Shown here: piece after piece, positions 13,202-25,990 of the stretch
Layout of the letters: each line of letters opens with the position of its first letter
How positions within the stretch are numbered: the first letter of the stretch is position 1
Assembly: GCA_021904315.1 (NCBI GenBank)
Contig: CM038911.1
Location: 1,924,501 to 1,988,500, forward strand
Reading direction: 5' to 3'
DNA: 64,000 bases
From: Sphagnum magellanicum
Lineage: Eukaryota > Streptophyta > Sphagnopsida > Sphagnales > Sphagnaceae
Notes under the pieces: model-generated
What the model was told of the DNA's origin: nothing
Databases searched by the model: none
The model's input: the letters and a program-made list of their open reading frames with translations, nothing else
Made by a program: the position numbers and the translations under genes

Positions 13202-16200
13202 TAGTGGGATTTTAATTGCATATTTCCACTATAATTAAAATTTAATTGCAAGGACCAATAAAAAAAAATCTTTTTTTTTCTAGTGAAATAATATTTTTAA
13301 AAACATGTTAAAATGATTGGTCGACATTTACACAAAGGTACAACTATGAATCAATTGCACATTCATGGTTGTTATCATTGTTCGAAGACCCAAATTGCTT
13401 ATTTGTGATCTTTAAAATAATTCAAAATGATTGAAATCTTACATGTTACTTTTGATTATATATATATATGTGATTCCAATCTTTCTTAAAATTGTGCACA
13501 CCATCCATTGCATTCACCCTATCATCAACTGTTTATTTTGATGATCCAAAAAAAGTTATCCAAATGACTTGCAAATCTCTATAAGGTCCTTGCATCTTAA
13601 AAATGCCATTCAATTCATTTTGAAGGGCAAAATAACCACATGGTTAAGTTGGGAGATCATGAATTTATTTCAAATTATTTCCAAAAGATATAGGAAATGC
13701 AATTTTGAGCTAGCTAATTCACTAACCTATGAACCCCATTCAACATAAAATGACCTTTTCATAGTGAAGTTGCATGTGGTGGATTTTGTTCAAACTTCAC
13801 TTTAGCCCACACCAAAGACCCAACGTGTTGACGCTAGAGTTTCAAAACACATAATCAAAAAAAAAGTAATGATTAGTGAGGTCATGCCAAATAGTTTCTC
13901 CCATCTGAAAGTTGATGGTAAGCTTGAAAGTCATGCCATTCAAGGCAAGGCAAGGGTAGTATAAATATCCCACTTGCAAATGGGGAAATAAAGTTGGTTG
14001 AATTTTTAAAATTTGCACATTTCTACTTTAATCAAAAACCTCTTTTTGGTTGGATCTTGATGAACAATTGACTTGCTTTGATCTTTAATCAAAAGATGTG
14101 CTTAATAATCTTGAAAAAAAAAATCACTATTGACTAAAGCTTTGAAGACATTAATTCATTAATGTACGGTTGTTCTCATTCTAAAGGAGTAGATAGAAAA
14201 ACCCTCCCACTCCTATGCCTCTTGATTTACATGGTTTATCATAAATTCATGATAACTTTCATAATTTCACGATGAAGTACATAAATTTTTAAAATTTAAA
14301 TCCTCCATATGAGGATTTCACGTTTCAAATTTCAAGGATCTTAGGAAAGCATAAGGTATGTTTTATAAAAATGTACATTATGTATTAAATAATGGTTAAG
14401 TAACCTATTTTGTTGGGTAAGGTAGCTCGTAAGCCCAATAAGCAAGCATGCTATCAAACCTACCAAAATAGGCAATAACAAGACCATTGTTTAGTTTATG
14501 TAAACAACTTTGAACCATAATGTCCATTTTTGAAATGGACAGTTGACCATTAAGGTAGAACAGTTGGTGAGGAAACATTTAAGCGCTTAGGGCAGGTTGA
14601 ATCCAAGGGGAGGGCTTCGTTGTTTTTGGAGTTCAAACAAAACTTGAATGTCTTTTCTTAACACATTTGACACACTAAAAATTGTCAAAAATGGATTAGA
14701 AATGAAAAAGTTACAACCCCGAAAATTAGAAGAGTCAAAAACTCAAAAAAAACAAACCACACAACACTACAAAGCCGGTTCCTAAATACATAAAACATTC
14801 CTTGTATGTTGCTTTGTTGCTATTAAAGTTCAAAGATGATTTGAAGAACTAAAGGTGATGTTCTTTTAACACTTTAAATCATTTAACATGAATAAGAAAT
14901 GAGCAAGTTAGAAGTTTTGAAAATAGGAGATGTCCAAAGAAAATAAAAGAGAAAAATAATGCGTTTTGTGAGTAGTAAAGCTTATTTTGCTTCTTGCTAT
15001 TTTTTCATTATGTCTTTTTCTTTTCAATTCAAAGATGATTTCTAGATCTTGAGGTAGCACTCCCATAACATTTTAAATCATTCAAAAGGAAGCATAGATG
15101 AAGAAGATCTAAAGAAATGTTCAATGATAGGGTAGTGATAATCGGTGATGGGTAGTTCCACCCTATGTTAAAGTATAGACATAAAAAAGGATAGGTGATT
15201 AATTAAGAATTAAAGTCTCCCTAGATGAGAAATTTTTGTCATTTAATATGTTTGTAATGTGTGAAAATCTGACATCAAAATGGTTTCATTTCAAAATATT
15301 CTTTATGTTCGGGAAGGAGTTCCTTCTCTTCCTGGAGTCTGAGAATCCAAGAAGAGCCAACAAGGGGTTCCTTGCCTTCACATTATTTGAAGGGCTAAAA
15401 CTCCCTTCAAGTGACTCAAAACATATCTTATATGTAGAGAGGTGGTTTCAATACAAAGAAAAAATTTCAAGTATGTTTTGTGACACATCGAAAGTTATTT
15501 GAAACTTGTAGGGTGAAATATTTTTGGAACACATTGTTAGCCTACTGAAAACTTGGGGAACAATTTACAAAGCAATGAAAACTGGGTACAAATTATTGTT
15601 GCAAATTACATTGCTAGGGGGAACGGTTGTAAAAATTATTTGCGATATCACTATTGTGAAATGTCAATATCTCAAAAAAAATTATTTTAAAAGTTTTACT
15701 AGATCTGCCCAGAGTGTAAAAATTTTGGCATTTGTGTCAAATTTAGTGATAACATTTTGTAGGTGATTAACTGGAGACCTAGCAATAGTTCTTAGATTTT
15801 TTTTTTAAAAAAATCCATTTGGCATTCGAATTACTTAAACAAGTTCCACTATTTCATCATCTTTCATGGTTTTGCTTAAGCTTGCCATAAAGGACACAAC
15901 CACTAGACCTTGCATGATGTTTACATGGCAATTAAAAATTTTATTCAAGCAAATAAATGAACCTTGATGGGTGTGAGGTTAGACCTTTTTCATATAATTT
16001 CATGTCCATCTTGATGGCAACAAGTGAAGATTGAAGCTTTTGTAAATTGTGTACAACATGTTGTGCACAATTTGGCAAATGTTTTGTGGGTTTTGGTCTT
16101 TCTTAGTTACAACAAGCAAAGATTGAGAGAGCTTCTTGTAAATCGTGTAATTTAATAAAATGGTTGTGCATAAATTTGGCAAATTTGTTGTGCAAAATGT

Positions 16201-16990
16201 GGTCTGCAAAAAATCAACCTCTTGAAACCAAGATTTTGTTGAATTGCAAAACCAAAATGGTCTTTGGTGTTTAGTTTTAGATTGTGTAGATTAAGCATGT
16301 CTGATTTTAAATCATTGTTTTAATTAATTTGTGTGTGTGGGCATTAATGGGTTAAAAATACATTCATAGGAGTCAAAAATCATGTTGGATTGTGATGAAA
16401 ACTATAATTTTGTTACATTTTTGTTTTGACATTTTAAAATTATGTTAATCATTTCAAATTATGCTAAATGATTAAAATGAATATTGAAGAATTCAAATTT
16501 AAAAAATTATTATTTTTAATTTTAAGTTTTGATTTTAATAAAATAATTTTGATGATAATAATCTACTACTCATATTCAAAAAGCACTCACAATTTAAAAA
16601 TTATAAAATATTTTTTTGTAGAAAATTTCAAATATGTTTCAAATTTTCAAAAGTTTTCTATCACATGTAAATGAGATGTAATGTGCATGACATATATTTA
16701 AAAAAATTAATTTATTATTTTATAAAAACTTAAAATAATTAACATGTTTTAGTATTTTGATTCAAAATTATGATACAAGTTCAAAACGAAACATAAAATT
16801 TGACAAAATTTATATATTTAAAAAAATTCATATTTATTGAACAATGATTAACACAAAAAAAAACATGTGATTTACTCAGATAAGTATATGTATTTTTAAT
16901 AACAAGTTTTTTAAAAAATTCATTTAAAAAAAAAGTCATATGAAAAAGTGGAAAGGACTAAAAGAGGACTCCGAATCCTTTTTTCAAGGA
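13202..16990. other. AT-rich intergenic DNA, no gene recognised
   Basis: The stretch is very AT-rich. It includes a short (TA)n run near 13458-13470, poly-A/T tracts, and two similar segments near 14815-14900 and 15020-15080 with 'caaagatgattt' and 'cacttttaaatcatt'-like text. Short open frames at 15236-15502 and 15524-15766 have no recognisable motif. I do not support a gene here. Confidence 0.4.
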
Positions 16991-17350
16991 GTCCCATGGC
17001 TCCTTGTACCCAACAGATGTAATGAAGGATTGTCTGGCTTCTGCACGGCTGAGAATCTGATTTTTCCATGCAGCCATGGCCGCTATAGGACGTCCTTCGT
17101 ACTGTGCTTGTGATTCGGATCAAGAAGCTTTTGAAGAAAGGACGAAAGAGAGATGGCGTCAGGAACAGCTGATTGCTGGGTTCAGGGAGAGAGAAAAGAG
17201 AAATTGACAATGGTGAGGGGGAGAATAAATATGCAAGGCAGCAACGAGGCACAAGAGAGACCATTTTTACAATCAGGACTGGAAGAATATTAGACCCAGC
17301 AACGAGTCTTTGCTTTAGCAGACGGACAAGAAGAGAAGCTCTAGTTTCTG

Positions 17351-17418
17351 GTGAGCACGAGTGAGCGCACAATTGTGCACGCTTACAAGCAACCTGGTGA
17401 TTTTCTTTCTGTCGTCAG
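17351..17418 (+). other. Possible 68-bp 5' leader intron of the O-methyltransferase gene
   Basis: A donor-like 'ctg|gtgagc' at 17351 and a pyrimidine-rich acceptor 'ttttctttctgtcgtcag' ending at 17418 lie just upstream of the ATG at 17421. Together they could delimit a very short leader intron. The intron is near the lower size limit for plants, and the evidence is splice-site shape only. The leader from about 17000 is GC-richer than the DNA further upstream. Confidence 0.35.
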
Positions 17419-17420
17419 GC

Positions 17421-18824
17421 ATGGGAACGGACGGTAGTAGTGATCATCATGCACAGGCGGCGCAGGAGGATCATCATGAGACTCCATCTCGGAATGGAAT
17501 TGTTGGCGAGCAAGATGCTGCTGCAAGGGACGCGGCCATGAGACTTGCCACCACGGTGGCTGTGCCTGCGGCTTTGAAAGCGGCTATCGACTTAGGTGTG
17601 TTCGAAATCCTTGCAAAAGCACGCGGAGCTGGTAAGAGCTTGACGGCGAAGGACATTGCGTCGCAAGTGCTTCGTCCTGATAGCGGTGGACTATCCGTAA
17701 TCAACGATAGGTATCTGGAGCGTATCTTGCGTCTACTGGCCACCGAGAATGTTGTACGCGAATCGGCTGTGACACCCGCGAGCGCCAATTCAAGCAGCAC
17801 CACGGAGCGCTTCTACGCGCTGCAACCCGTAGGTACTTATTTTGTGATGAACGACGAGGACGCAGGTTCATTGGCGCCCTTGTTAATCATGTCGCAAGAT
17901 CGTGATTTCATAGAACCATTGCATCATCTGTCTGCGACGGTTCTGGACGACAGCACGGACAATTTCAGAAAAGCTCACGGGGAGAGTCTTTTCCAGTATG
18001 CCAGCCACAATCCAGGGTTCGACAAACTCTTCAACGCGGGGATGGCTCACCAGTCGCGGCTCTACATGCAAGCTGTGTTGCGAGCTTACCATGGCTTCCA
18101 GGACGGGAAATGCTTGGTGGATGTTGGAGGTGGTACAGGGTCCTCGCTTGCCCTCATCGCTGCCAAGTACCCGCACATTCGAGGAATCAATTATGATCTA
18201 CCCCATGTCGTCGCAGCCTCGCCTCCCTATCCAGGTATTGCTCGATCATGTACTCGCTTCTCGCCATCCCGTAGATCATCAACTAGTTTGTGACCTTACC
18301 ATTCGACCAGACCTTCAGCCACTCATTACTGCCAATTTCCAAATGTTTCACAGGGGTGGAGCACGTCGGTGGAAACATGTTTGAGAGCGTACCGTCTGGT
18401 GATACCATCTTCATGAAGGTTCTGAATTAGTTCTTCTTGTGTTGTTGTCCTCCTCCTCCTCCTCCTAGTTGCTGCTGAGTGTCGTTGATGAATTGTCCGC
18501 TTTTTGCAGATTATTTTGCATAACTGGGATGATTCAAAATGCGTTACAATTTTGCGCAACTGCTTCAACGCATTGCCAACCAGTGGAGGAAAGGTGATTG
18601 CCGTGGAATCTGTGCTTCCAGATTTCCTACTGCAATCCGAGCTTGGTGCAGGACCGACAGCCAAATTCCGCATGAATCTGATAATGCTGGCCTTCACTTC
18701 GGTAGGTGCCAGGGAGCGAACACTGCAGGAGTTTCAGGAGCTGGCTAAGACTGCCGGCTTCGCAAGCGTATCTGTGGCCGTCAGCATCGGCTTCCTTTCA
18801 GTGCTCGAATTCAACAAAGCATAA
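17421..18824 (+). CDS. COMT-like SAM-dependent O-methyltransferase, three exons
   Basis: The predicted enzyme is a class II (COMT-type) plant O-methyltransferase. Such enzymes move a methyl group from S-adenosylmethionine to a phenolic hydroxyl and are usually cytosolic. Exons are 17421-18234, 18354-18418 and 18510-18824. They splice at GT/AG in frame to 397 residues, close to the usual 350-400. The N-terminal dimerisation domain spans about residues 35-150. The SAM loop is LVDVGGGTG (residues 232-240). The expected catalytic His is at 297 in LHNWDD, and the supporting Glu residues are at 326 (AVES) and 362 (RERT). An open frame extends upstream to 17361 but only from GTG, so I chose the ATG at 17421. 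Oddities: the usual HNPGG-type stretch before the ERT motif is replaced by FTSVGA, and the first ~35 residues are His/Glu/Gln-rich. The exons are clearly GC-richer than the flanks. The exact substrate cannot be told. Confidence 0.88.
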
Positions 18825-21065
18825 CATGCTAGGTATGCTCTCTTTCACCAGTATAGTTTTCATTTGTAAATGTTTAAGCAATTTAACCTCAATTCTCAAA
18901 CAAGACATCAAGTCGATTTCATACTTCTCTTTTTGGATACAGATTTGTCTCAGAAGACTAGGGGGAACTGCAGCAGATCGATTGTGTCGTAAATCAGTTC
19001 TCTGCAATCAACAATTAGCAGAGCGGAGGGTAACAAGTCTTACAAATCCATGGACCACCATAGAATTGTTCAAGGGCTCGAGCGAGGATGTCCAGGAAAG
19101 GTTGGTGGTGATGGTGGGTGAACAGTTCTTCCACAAGCGAATGTTTCAATGATCCAATATTGATCGCCTTTGTGTTACACAAAACAACTATGAGGGTCCG
19201 TTGTCTGGGGAGATAACTTTTCCTGTCTGAACTCATGGATCCATAAGGCTTTGCTGCTTGGTTTCTGCTTGCCATGTATGAATTGGTGGCGCATTTCTTG
19301 GCATTTGCTAGTCACATACCATATTATAATTACTTTTATCCAAATACCTAGCAACTGGTACACAACTACTTACTACTTCAAGAGATCTATCATGTTATCA
19401 GCCTTTTGTTTATACATATAGCCATTTTAATGCTATATTGAAAAATTTAAGTGCTAATTTATATGTGCTTCTTGAGATTTTCAGTAGCCAAAATTTAACC
19501 AAATTTTAAGAAAAATCATCTGATCATCTAGCCAAGAATGTAGAAGGATATTTTTTAAAAGTTGCTTTCATATTTAGCTTGTGGCCAAATTTGGTAAAAT
19601 CTTCCTTTGGATCATCGCCACCCTGGCTACATCACAAAATTGACCAAAAACACATTGCATGTTGTCTGTCACACACAGAAAATATAGTGGGTTAGTGGTA
19701 GGTATAATAATATTGATATTACTGGTAGGTCATTGGTAAGTATATTCTTCATATGATATATTATGGTAGGTATTGATTGTGGTCAAGGACAGATGATTAG
19801 AATGAGTATGATTTTTAGGACATGTCATAATGTTTTTTGTTTGGTTCGTGGACCTCTTCAAAATTTAAATTATTGGATTTATGGGATAAAAGTGTGATGC
19901 TATTGGGAACACCCTTGTGGAACACATTTGAAACCTGGGGAATATCATTGAGAAGTTGTGGGGAACATGGTGGGAACAAAATTTTAAGAAGAATTATGCC
20001 CCCTGACCCCTCCCAAAATGAAATAAGGTGAGCCTTCTTGAGTGCATGTGCAGTTGGCTCAATTGACTGCATGCAAATAAGCACTTGGCCATCTCATCAG
20101 CTCCATGGAAATATAAACTAAACCATTTCAATGGTTGCCTGCAAACTCTAGTTGTCACCATTTTTGACCTGAACTAATACAAAATTTTCCTGAAGTGTGA
20201 ATAACTATATTGTACAAGGTGTTGAATAGGCTTGTCTCTTTAGGTGTGAAAGGAAAAACGTTATGGCCAATGAAACTGTTGGATTTCTTTCTTAGTGATC
20301 TCGAACTTGATTAAGGTAAGGATCTGATTCACTGACACAAGCAGGTGAGAGCAAGGTGTTTGGAGACTTACTGCAAAGTAAACATAGTTCTGCTGCAGGA
20401 TTGTTGCTGAAGGAATGAATGAAAATGGATGCAATGGGTGAGGCTTGCTCTTCTCTTCCAAGGCAATATCTTTGTTAGCTTGAATTCTGAATTTTCACTA
20501 AATTCTTCCAAAAGATTGTGGCATTAGTTGATAGTACCACAGATTTGGGTACAGTGAAGTCCTAGATCCCCTTGGGGTACAGCGCCAAGTTCAGGCATCG
20601 AAGGACAGAGTTTATGGAGTGCAAGCTGTTGAGGCTCTAACATCTTTGCGATTCAAGAATTTGCACTCTTTGAGTTACTCTCTTCATTTTGAGCATTCTT
20701 GATGTCCTATACTCAGTTTTCCTTTTGAGTAGAGTTCTCGTTGAATTGGTTGTTCTGGGCTGTGCACAGTAACCTGAAAACAGATATTAAAAATTGTCTA
20801 AATGGACAATAAATCAATACTCGAGAGTGGGTGCTTCTTTAGCCTCAAATTACATGGATGAGTCTCTAGCCACTTTTTTCCACATGTGGATTACTGTCAA
20901 GATTGTGGACTGGTTACTGTTTGCAGTCTTTGAGGAAAGGAGAACCGAACAAATCTGCTGTCATGCTGCTTTCAAGACCACCTCCCTAAAGCTGGCAACC
21001 AGCTCTAGAACATATACTTTTAACTCTGGACAGGTGCTGTCTTTTTTAATCAACCTAATTTTTTC
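18825..21065. other. Intergenic region between the OMT and hydrolase genes
   Basis: This covers the 3' flank of the plus-strand O-methyltransferase and the 3' flank of the minus-strand hydrolase, so the two genes are convergent. Around 19680-19780 there are short repeats of 'ggtaggtattgat' type. No further gene, RNA or defined repeat is supported. The open frame at 20794-21159 is antisense to the last hydrolase exon. Confidence 0.4.
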
Positions 21066-21691
21066 TCAAATTGGCTTTTGCAATATGATGTCTGCAAATT
21101 CCAGTAATTTCTGGTATGAAATGTGGTCCTCAGTAACAGGTTGGCAGACTTCCATATGATTAGCATCTCCAACCTTGATGAACTCATTGCGTGTCAGCAG
21201 GCGACCTGTTGCTGTTGGTACCAAAACCTACAACACAGGAACAATCCAATTTCTTTCATTCACCAATCAAGAACTTGAACCACTTGTATCACAACACAAA
21301 GTATGAGTATGATGATGAGCACATCAAGATACCAGTGGCCAAATGCCCAGTTTGATTAAAATTGATTAGGAAGTTCTGTACCTTGCTCCCCATTGCTTTG
21401 CCTTCGAGAATAGCATAGAGATTCATGTCATCTTCGATGGAGCCCAAAAAGTCAATAGTGAGCTGTGCCATTTCAGGATTGAAGTCACTGATGCACCTTG
21501 TCAACCCCTGCGATCGGTCACTAGACTTGAGGAATGGCACGTTGTTGGCATCTGTGAAATACTTCTCAAAATCCTTGGAAGCCCCTGAGTGTGGCACACT
21601 ATAAAACACAATGCCTTTTAGACTGCGCATGAAGGCTTTGCAACTATCCCTCCTGGATCTGTCCACGCCATTCTTGCAATACTCTTGGGTA

Positions 21692-24600
21692 CAGTGTTAC
21701 CTAAAACGGAGAACAATGTTTTTTTTAAATGGCAATTTTTTTTTTTTAAATGCGTCGTTTTTTAAGGCAGAGAAGAATTATGTCATGGTGTACGATATAA
21801 AAAATATTCTCTTAAATTTTTCAAAATACAAGATCTCAAACTGAGGTCATCGTATCTTGCTCTACATTTATTCATTTTCATCTATCCGTTCTACAAATTC
21901 TTCCTTATATTCTGGATCAAATAGTTTTTCTTTCAAATGTAAACTACTAAATGCAAATACTAAATCTAGAGCTCTTTGGAAAGTCAACCTATTACGTTTT
22001 CTGTTATGTATAAACTCAAATGTGCTCCAATTTCTTTCACAGGCCAATGCTACAACCACTTGACTTAGAACTTTAATTGCAAAGCTTTGTAATTCTGGAG
22101 TTTCAGATCCATAAGAGCTCCACCATGTATGTGCAGGCATTTCCTTGGCCACCAAAAATGCTGCAGGGTCTGCAAAAAGACCCTCCATAATTCTGTAACG
22201 AGCAAGCTGTTTTTCAATGTTTGCTTGATCTCATACATCTGGAAAAACTTGTCATGGATTTCTTGAAAACCCTTCATGATTTCTTTATCTTTTTCCTGCC
22301 CTTTCATTTGCCATTTGGGGTCCAAAACAATTCCTGCACGATGCATTGAACTATGCATAAAATACCATCGATCATTTATTAGAATAACAAATTTTTTTTT
22401 GAAAAATGTTAATCCATCCATTTCATTGATTTTTTCCATTAATTGATAATATTCATAGAATTTTCCAGTTGTTGGTTTTCAAAAATCAACAAGCTTCATG
22501 AGATTGAAGATTGGTTCAGTTACCTTCACAATTAAAGTGAATAATTTTCAAAATTGATTGCTCAAAAATGCACATTCAACATTCTCTTTTTCATCTAAAC
22601 ACATTCACTTTTTCCATCCTGAACTCACATTCATTTGTGGAATTGGTGTTTTGACTTTTTGCTACCTTTCCAACATGATAAAATTCGTTCCAAATCTAGT
22701 ATCTCCTAGTCTTAACAATCCCAAGTTGTTTTCCTTACTTGAAAATTTTCTAAACAATGCTTGGCTTTTATGATAATTTGTTATAAATTTTATATTAGTT
22801 CTGGCCTCATTTACAATTTTATGAATCTAGTCAATTTTTCCAATATCCTCCAAAACAAGATCAATGCCATGGGTTGTGTAGCCATTGTAAGTAATATGAG
22901 GATATTTATTCTCTATGATCCGTCCAACACTTTTGCATACTGCTGCATTATGAGTCACCACTTGTACCACATTTTCACTTCCCATTTTTTCAATCAGTTG
23001 CCACTTTTGTCTTGCTAGTTGTATCAACTCCTTGCAAACAAAATCCCCTTTTGAACAAACACATAAAATGTTTAGTAACAGTATGTTGTCAACACTAGTC
23101 CAACCATCACATGTTATGGTACATCCAATTTCTTTCCAACTGTCCTTCACAACATTCAAATTTTTGATCAAATCATTTTTCACTTCTTTCAACAATGTTG
23201 TTCTCAACTTTTCATAACTTGGAGGTAAATACCCAAGATTGTAATGTCCAACAATAAATATCATTTGTTTGAAATAATTTGATTTGATGACATTAAAAGG
23301 AATCCCACATCCAAAAAAATAATTTAGCAATTATTTTATCCATTTCTTCACGTTTTTAAGCATTTCAAATTGTTTACAATTTTGGTTGTGTTAAATCAAT
23401 GATTTTACTTGTAAATGTTTCCATTTTTCTTTCACACAATTCTTTTTGTTTCGAAGTTTTTGCAACCTACTCTGTCAATGGTTGCAAGGTCTCTTGTTGA
23501 ATTACCAAGCACAATTCTATGTTATTTGAAGTGCCCAAAAAATGTGCTCTAATTCTTGTGATTGATGCTACTTAAAAAAAATTTGTACAAAACTTGCATT
23601 TCAATTCCCAAGAACTCCTATGTTTTGTAGGTGGAGTTACATATTCAAATCCTTTAAAAGGAGGCCATGGAGTAGTTTGTTTTTCAGAAATAGAAAAATT
23701 GTTGGGAGTAAAAGACGCATTATTGAAATACATTTTTACGAAACAACTTACAACAGAATCTTGTGCAAGAAAACTAGGTGTGCTGGCAGATGTTGTCGTA
23801 AAAAATAATAATTATAGCATGAAGCACATAAGAAGTGGAGGCTTGAAGCACACTGCGTAGCAATGCGTGGAGGCTTGAGGCACTCTGCGTAGTGCGTAGC
23901 AATGGCATGGAAGTGCGTTGGTAGTTGCACAATAGAAGTATGGAGGCACACTCATAGCAAAAACATAGAAGGCTAAAACATGCCATGCAACAAACGTGCT
24001 AGGAAGTGCAGTTGTAGGCATAACTAAGTTTGAGCAATGGAAAATCTAGATTATGAAGAAAACAAAAACATCATTAAGCCTAAGTCCCACCTGCCACCCA
24101 TTGTCTTGAAAACTATGTATAATACTAATCCAAGGCAAGCTGGCTGCTAAAACAAAGTTCAAAAAAAAAATAATCAACAAAAAAAAAAACAATATATAAT
24201 TTTCATTTCTAGTATAAAAAAAAGACTTTTGTCTTCATGTAAAATAAACCAAAAACAAAAAAAGGAGAAAGAACGAGATGAATAATAAGACTATGAAAGA
24301 AAATAACAAGTGAAAGTGAAAGTTATAAAAAACGAAAAAAACAAAAACAAAAAACACAACAAGACAAAGTGCACCAAAAAAAAACTTACAATTCGAAAAG
24401 TCAACTATCTTTTTGCTCTAGCCACCAACAGTTGACCATCTGCTTCCTCTAGTTGCATGACTATCTTCTTGCTCCACCAGCTACCGTGCATAATTAACTA
24501 TCTTTTCACTTTAGCCGCAGGTCCTTTTATAGCTCCTTTTCCTAGCTCCAACCATGGGTCCCTCTTTGAAAATGTGTGCAAAATGAAATCAAACAATTGA

Positions 24601-25044
24601 AGCTTTGAAGCTTTGTTTTCTTGTCACAAAAGGAAAAAAAACAAATACAGAAGTTGAAGCTAGAAAAAAATGTCAGCTAATGCCAACACTATGATGAGCA
24701 TTCTAGTAAATTGTTCAAAATGTAAGTAAAAAGCTTTCAAATTGATGTCTTGATTGATTCGAGCAACGAAGAAAAGTATGTTCAAGTTTTTAAAAAATAT
24801 TTGAAAGTGAAACTTCCTAAGAGGTTGCCACATGGTGTGTTTACATATTGACACATCACATCAATGTTACTAGATACCTTTTAAGTTGTGGCTACTACCT
24901 TCTAGGTGGCTGCTAGATTAGGGTTTTCTTAGGGTTACATGTTTAACCGAAAATAATCATTTATTTGATCGTTTTCGAAAAATGGCTTTGAGTACGGATA
25001 TAAAATATGTACTTAGAACCTTTCAAATGTTATTGGTAACACTG
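21692..25044 (-). mobile_element. 3.35-kb hAT transposon with perfect 8-bp TSD
   Basis: The ends are the 10-bp inverted repeats CAGTGTTACC (21692-21701) and GGTAACACTG (25035-25044). They are flanked by identical octamers CTTGGGTA at 21684-21691 and 25045-25052. An 8-bp target duplication and a CAGTG-type terminus are hallmarks of hAT elements. The interior codes, on the minus strand, for a BED zinc finger, a DUF659-type region and a hAT dimerisation region, all damaged. The element sits inside a coding exon of the hydrolase gene. A perfect TSD beside a decayed transposase suggests it was moved by an enzyme supplied in trans, or that the enzyme decayed more than the short flanks. The 1.3 kb to the right of the coding part (23.7-25.0 kb) is non-coding, A-rich and contains short 'gcgtagcaatg' repeats near 23850-23900. 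Confidence 0.93.
21868..23700 (-). pseudogene. Inactive hAT transposase (BED finger, DUF659, dimerisation region)
   Basis: Reading the minus strand from 23700, a BED-type zinc finger is visible around 23640-23480: CKFC, later TRIRAHFLGTSN, then a Cys. It carries an in-frame TAA just after CTNFF. Next, 23330-22827 encodes a DUF659-type block with FFGCGIPFNV, then CDGWTS with the first catalytic Asp. It then has VVTHNAA where VVTDNAA is usual, so the second catalytic Asp appears lost. Near 22680 is a GDTRFGTNFIMLER-like stretch followed by a stop. The C-terminal block contains ALACERNWSTFEFIHNRKRN (about 22100-22000), the hAT dimerisation signature. A frameshift separates the segments near 22190. 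With several stops, a frameshift and a lost catalytic residue, the protein cannot be active. Confidence 0.88.
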
Positions 25045-25925
25045 CTTGGGTAGTCTTCTTGGCTTCAACCACCAAGCTCTTGATCACCAATCCTCCAAAG
25101 CTGTAGCCCACCAGCACTATTCTTTGTCGATGATCAGCTTTCAAGTGCCTTGAACTACAATGCTACAAAGCTATCAGTGAATTCACAATATTTCCAATTG
25201 TTCCGAAAATACCTGCCAAAAATTTACTAGTGTATTTGGAAGGCATGTTTCAAAGTGGAATTTAACCTTAGAGAAATGTCAGGGCCTTCCATTTTCAAGA
25301 AGGGCTTCTCTGCCACAACTGGGAAGTATCTTTTGTTTTTTGGAGGTTATCTCCAGTTTTCCCACAGGGATCTTCCATTTTTTAGCCTTGTAGATGATTG
25401 ACCTTGTGAATTTTGGGATAATCTCAACTGTTGAAATTTTTTGACAATTGTTTACTTTTGGCAACACCCTTGGTTGAGGGCATTACCAGAAGCGTGGTTG
25501 TGCTCAGCTCCCACCTTGGACAAGCACTTCCTCTTGTAATGCCCTTGACCTCAGGCCTTACCGTACACAAAATGCTTCACATATGCAATTTGATTATTTT
25601 GTAATAAACTTTTTGATAAATCTCCCAATAAAGTTTTCCTTAGATGATGAGCGATTTAGTCATAACCATTATCAGGTTTAACTCATTGTCTTGTAAATGA
25701 CATTAGATAGCAACCCCACCAAAAACATTTTACCTCCTAGCTATAGTAAGTCACAAGGGCAAGGCCCTGAAGCTGAGCTATAAGGCCGAACCAGAGACCT
25801 TAAGGTCTGGGGTAGCAGATTATGTCATTATGTTGACCATTATATGACATAATTGTCCGGTGATGGTCATACACTCATAATAATAGTGACCAAAATCTCT
25901 GTTGAACATGAACTATTTTTAAAAT

Positions 25926-25988
25926 GCGAGGCCATTCCATGACATTAAACCCTAAACCCCAGACATTAATGTCATGGAATGGTCTCGC
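25926..25988. repeat. Short hairpin, 23-bp arms
   Basis: The arms at 25926-25948 and 25966-25988 are reverse complements with one mismatch (cores 'ccattccatgacattaa' and 'ttaatgtcatggaatgg'), separated by a 17-base loop. It directly abuts the larger foldback at 25991 and lies in intron 1 of the hydrolase gene. It may be part of the same small element. Confidence 0.75.
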
Positions 25989-25990
25989 AC

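Noticed and set aside
16920..17372. 150-codon minus-strand ORF upstream of the O-methyltransferase
   Set aside because: It overlaps the promoter/leader of the gene on the other strand, has no recognisable motif, and is best explained by the locally raised GC content.
25043..25043. A normal 3.3-kb intron separating two hydrolase exons
   Set aside because: This was my first reading. The identical octamers, terminal inverted repeats and exact rejoining of the frame show a transposon insertion inside one exon.
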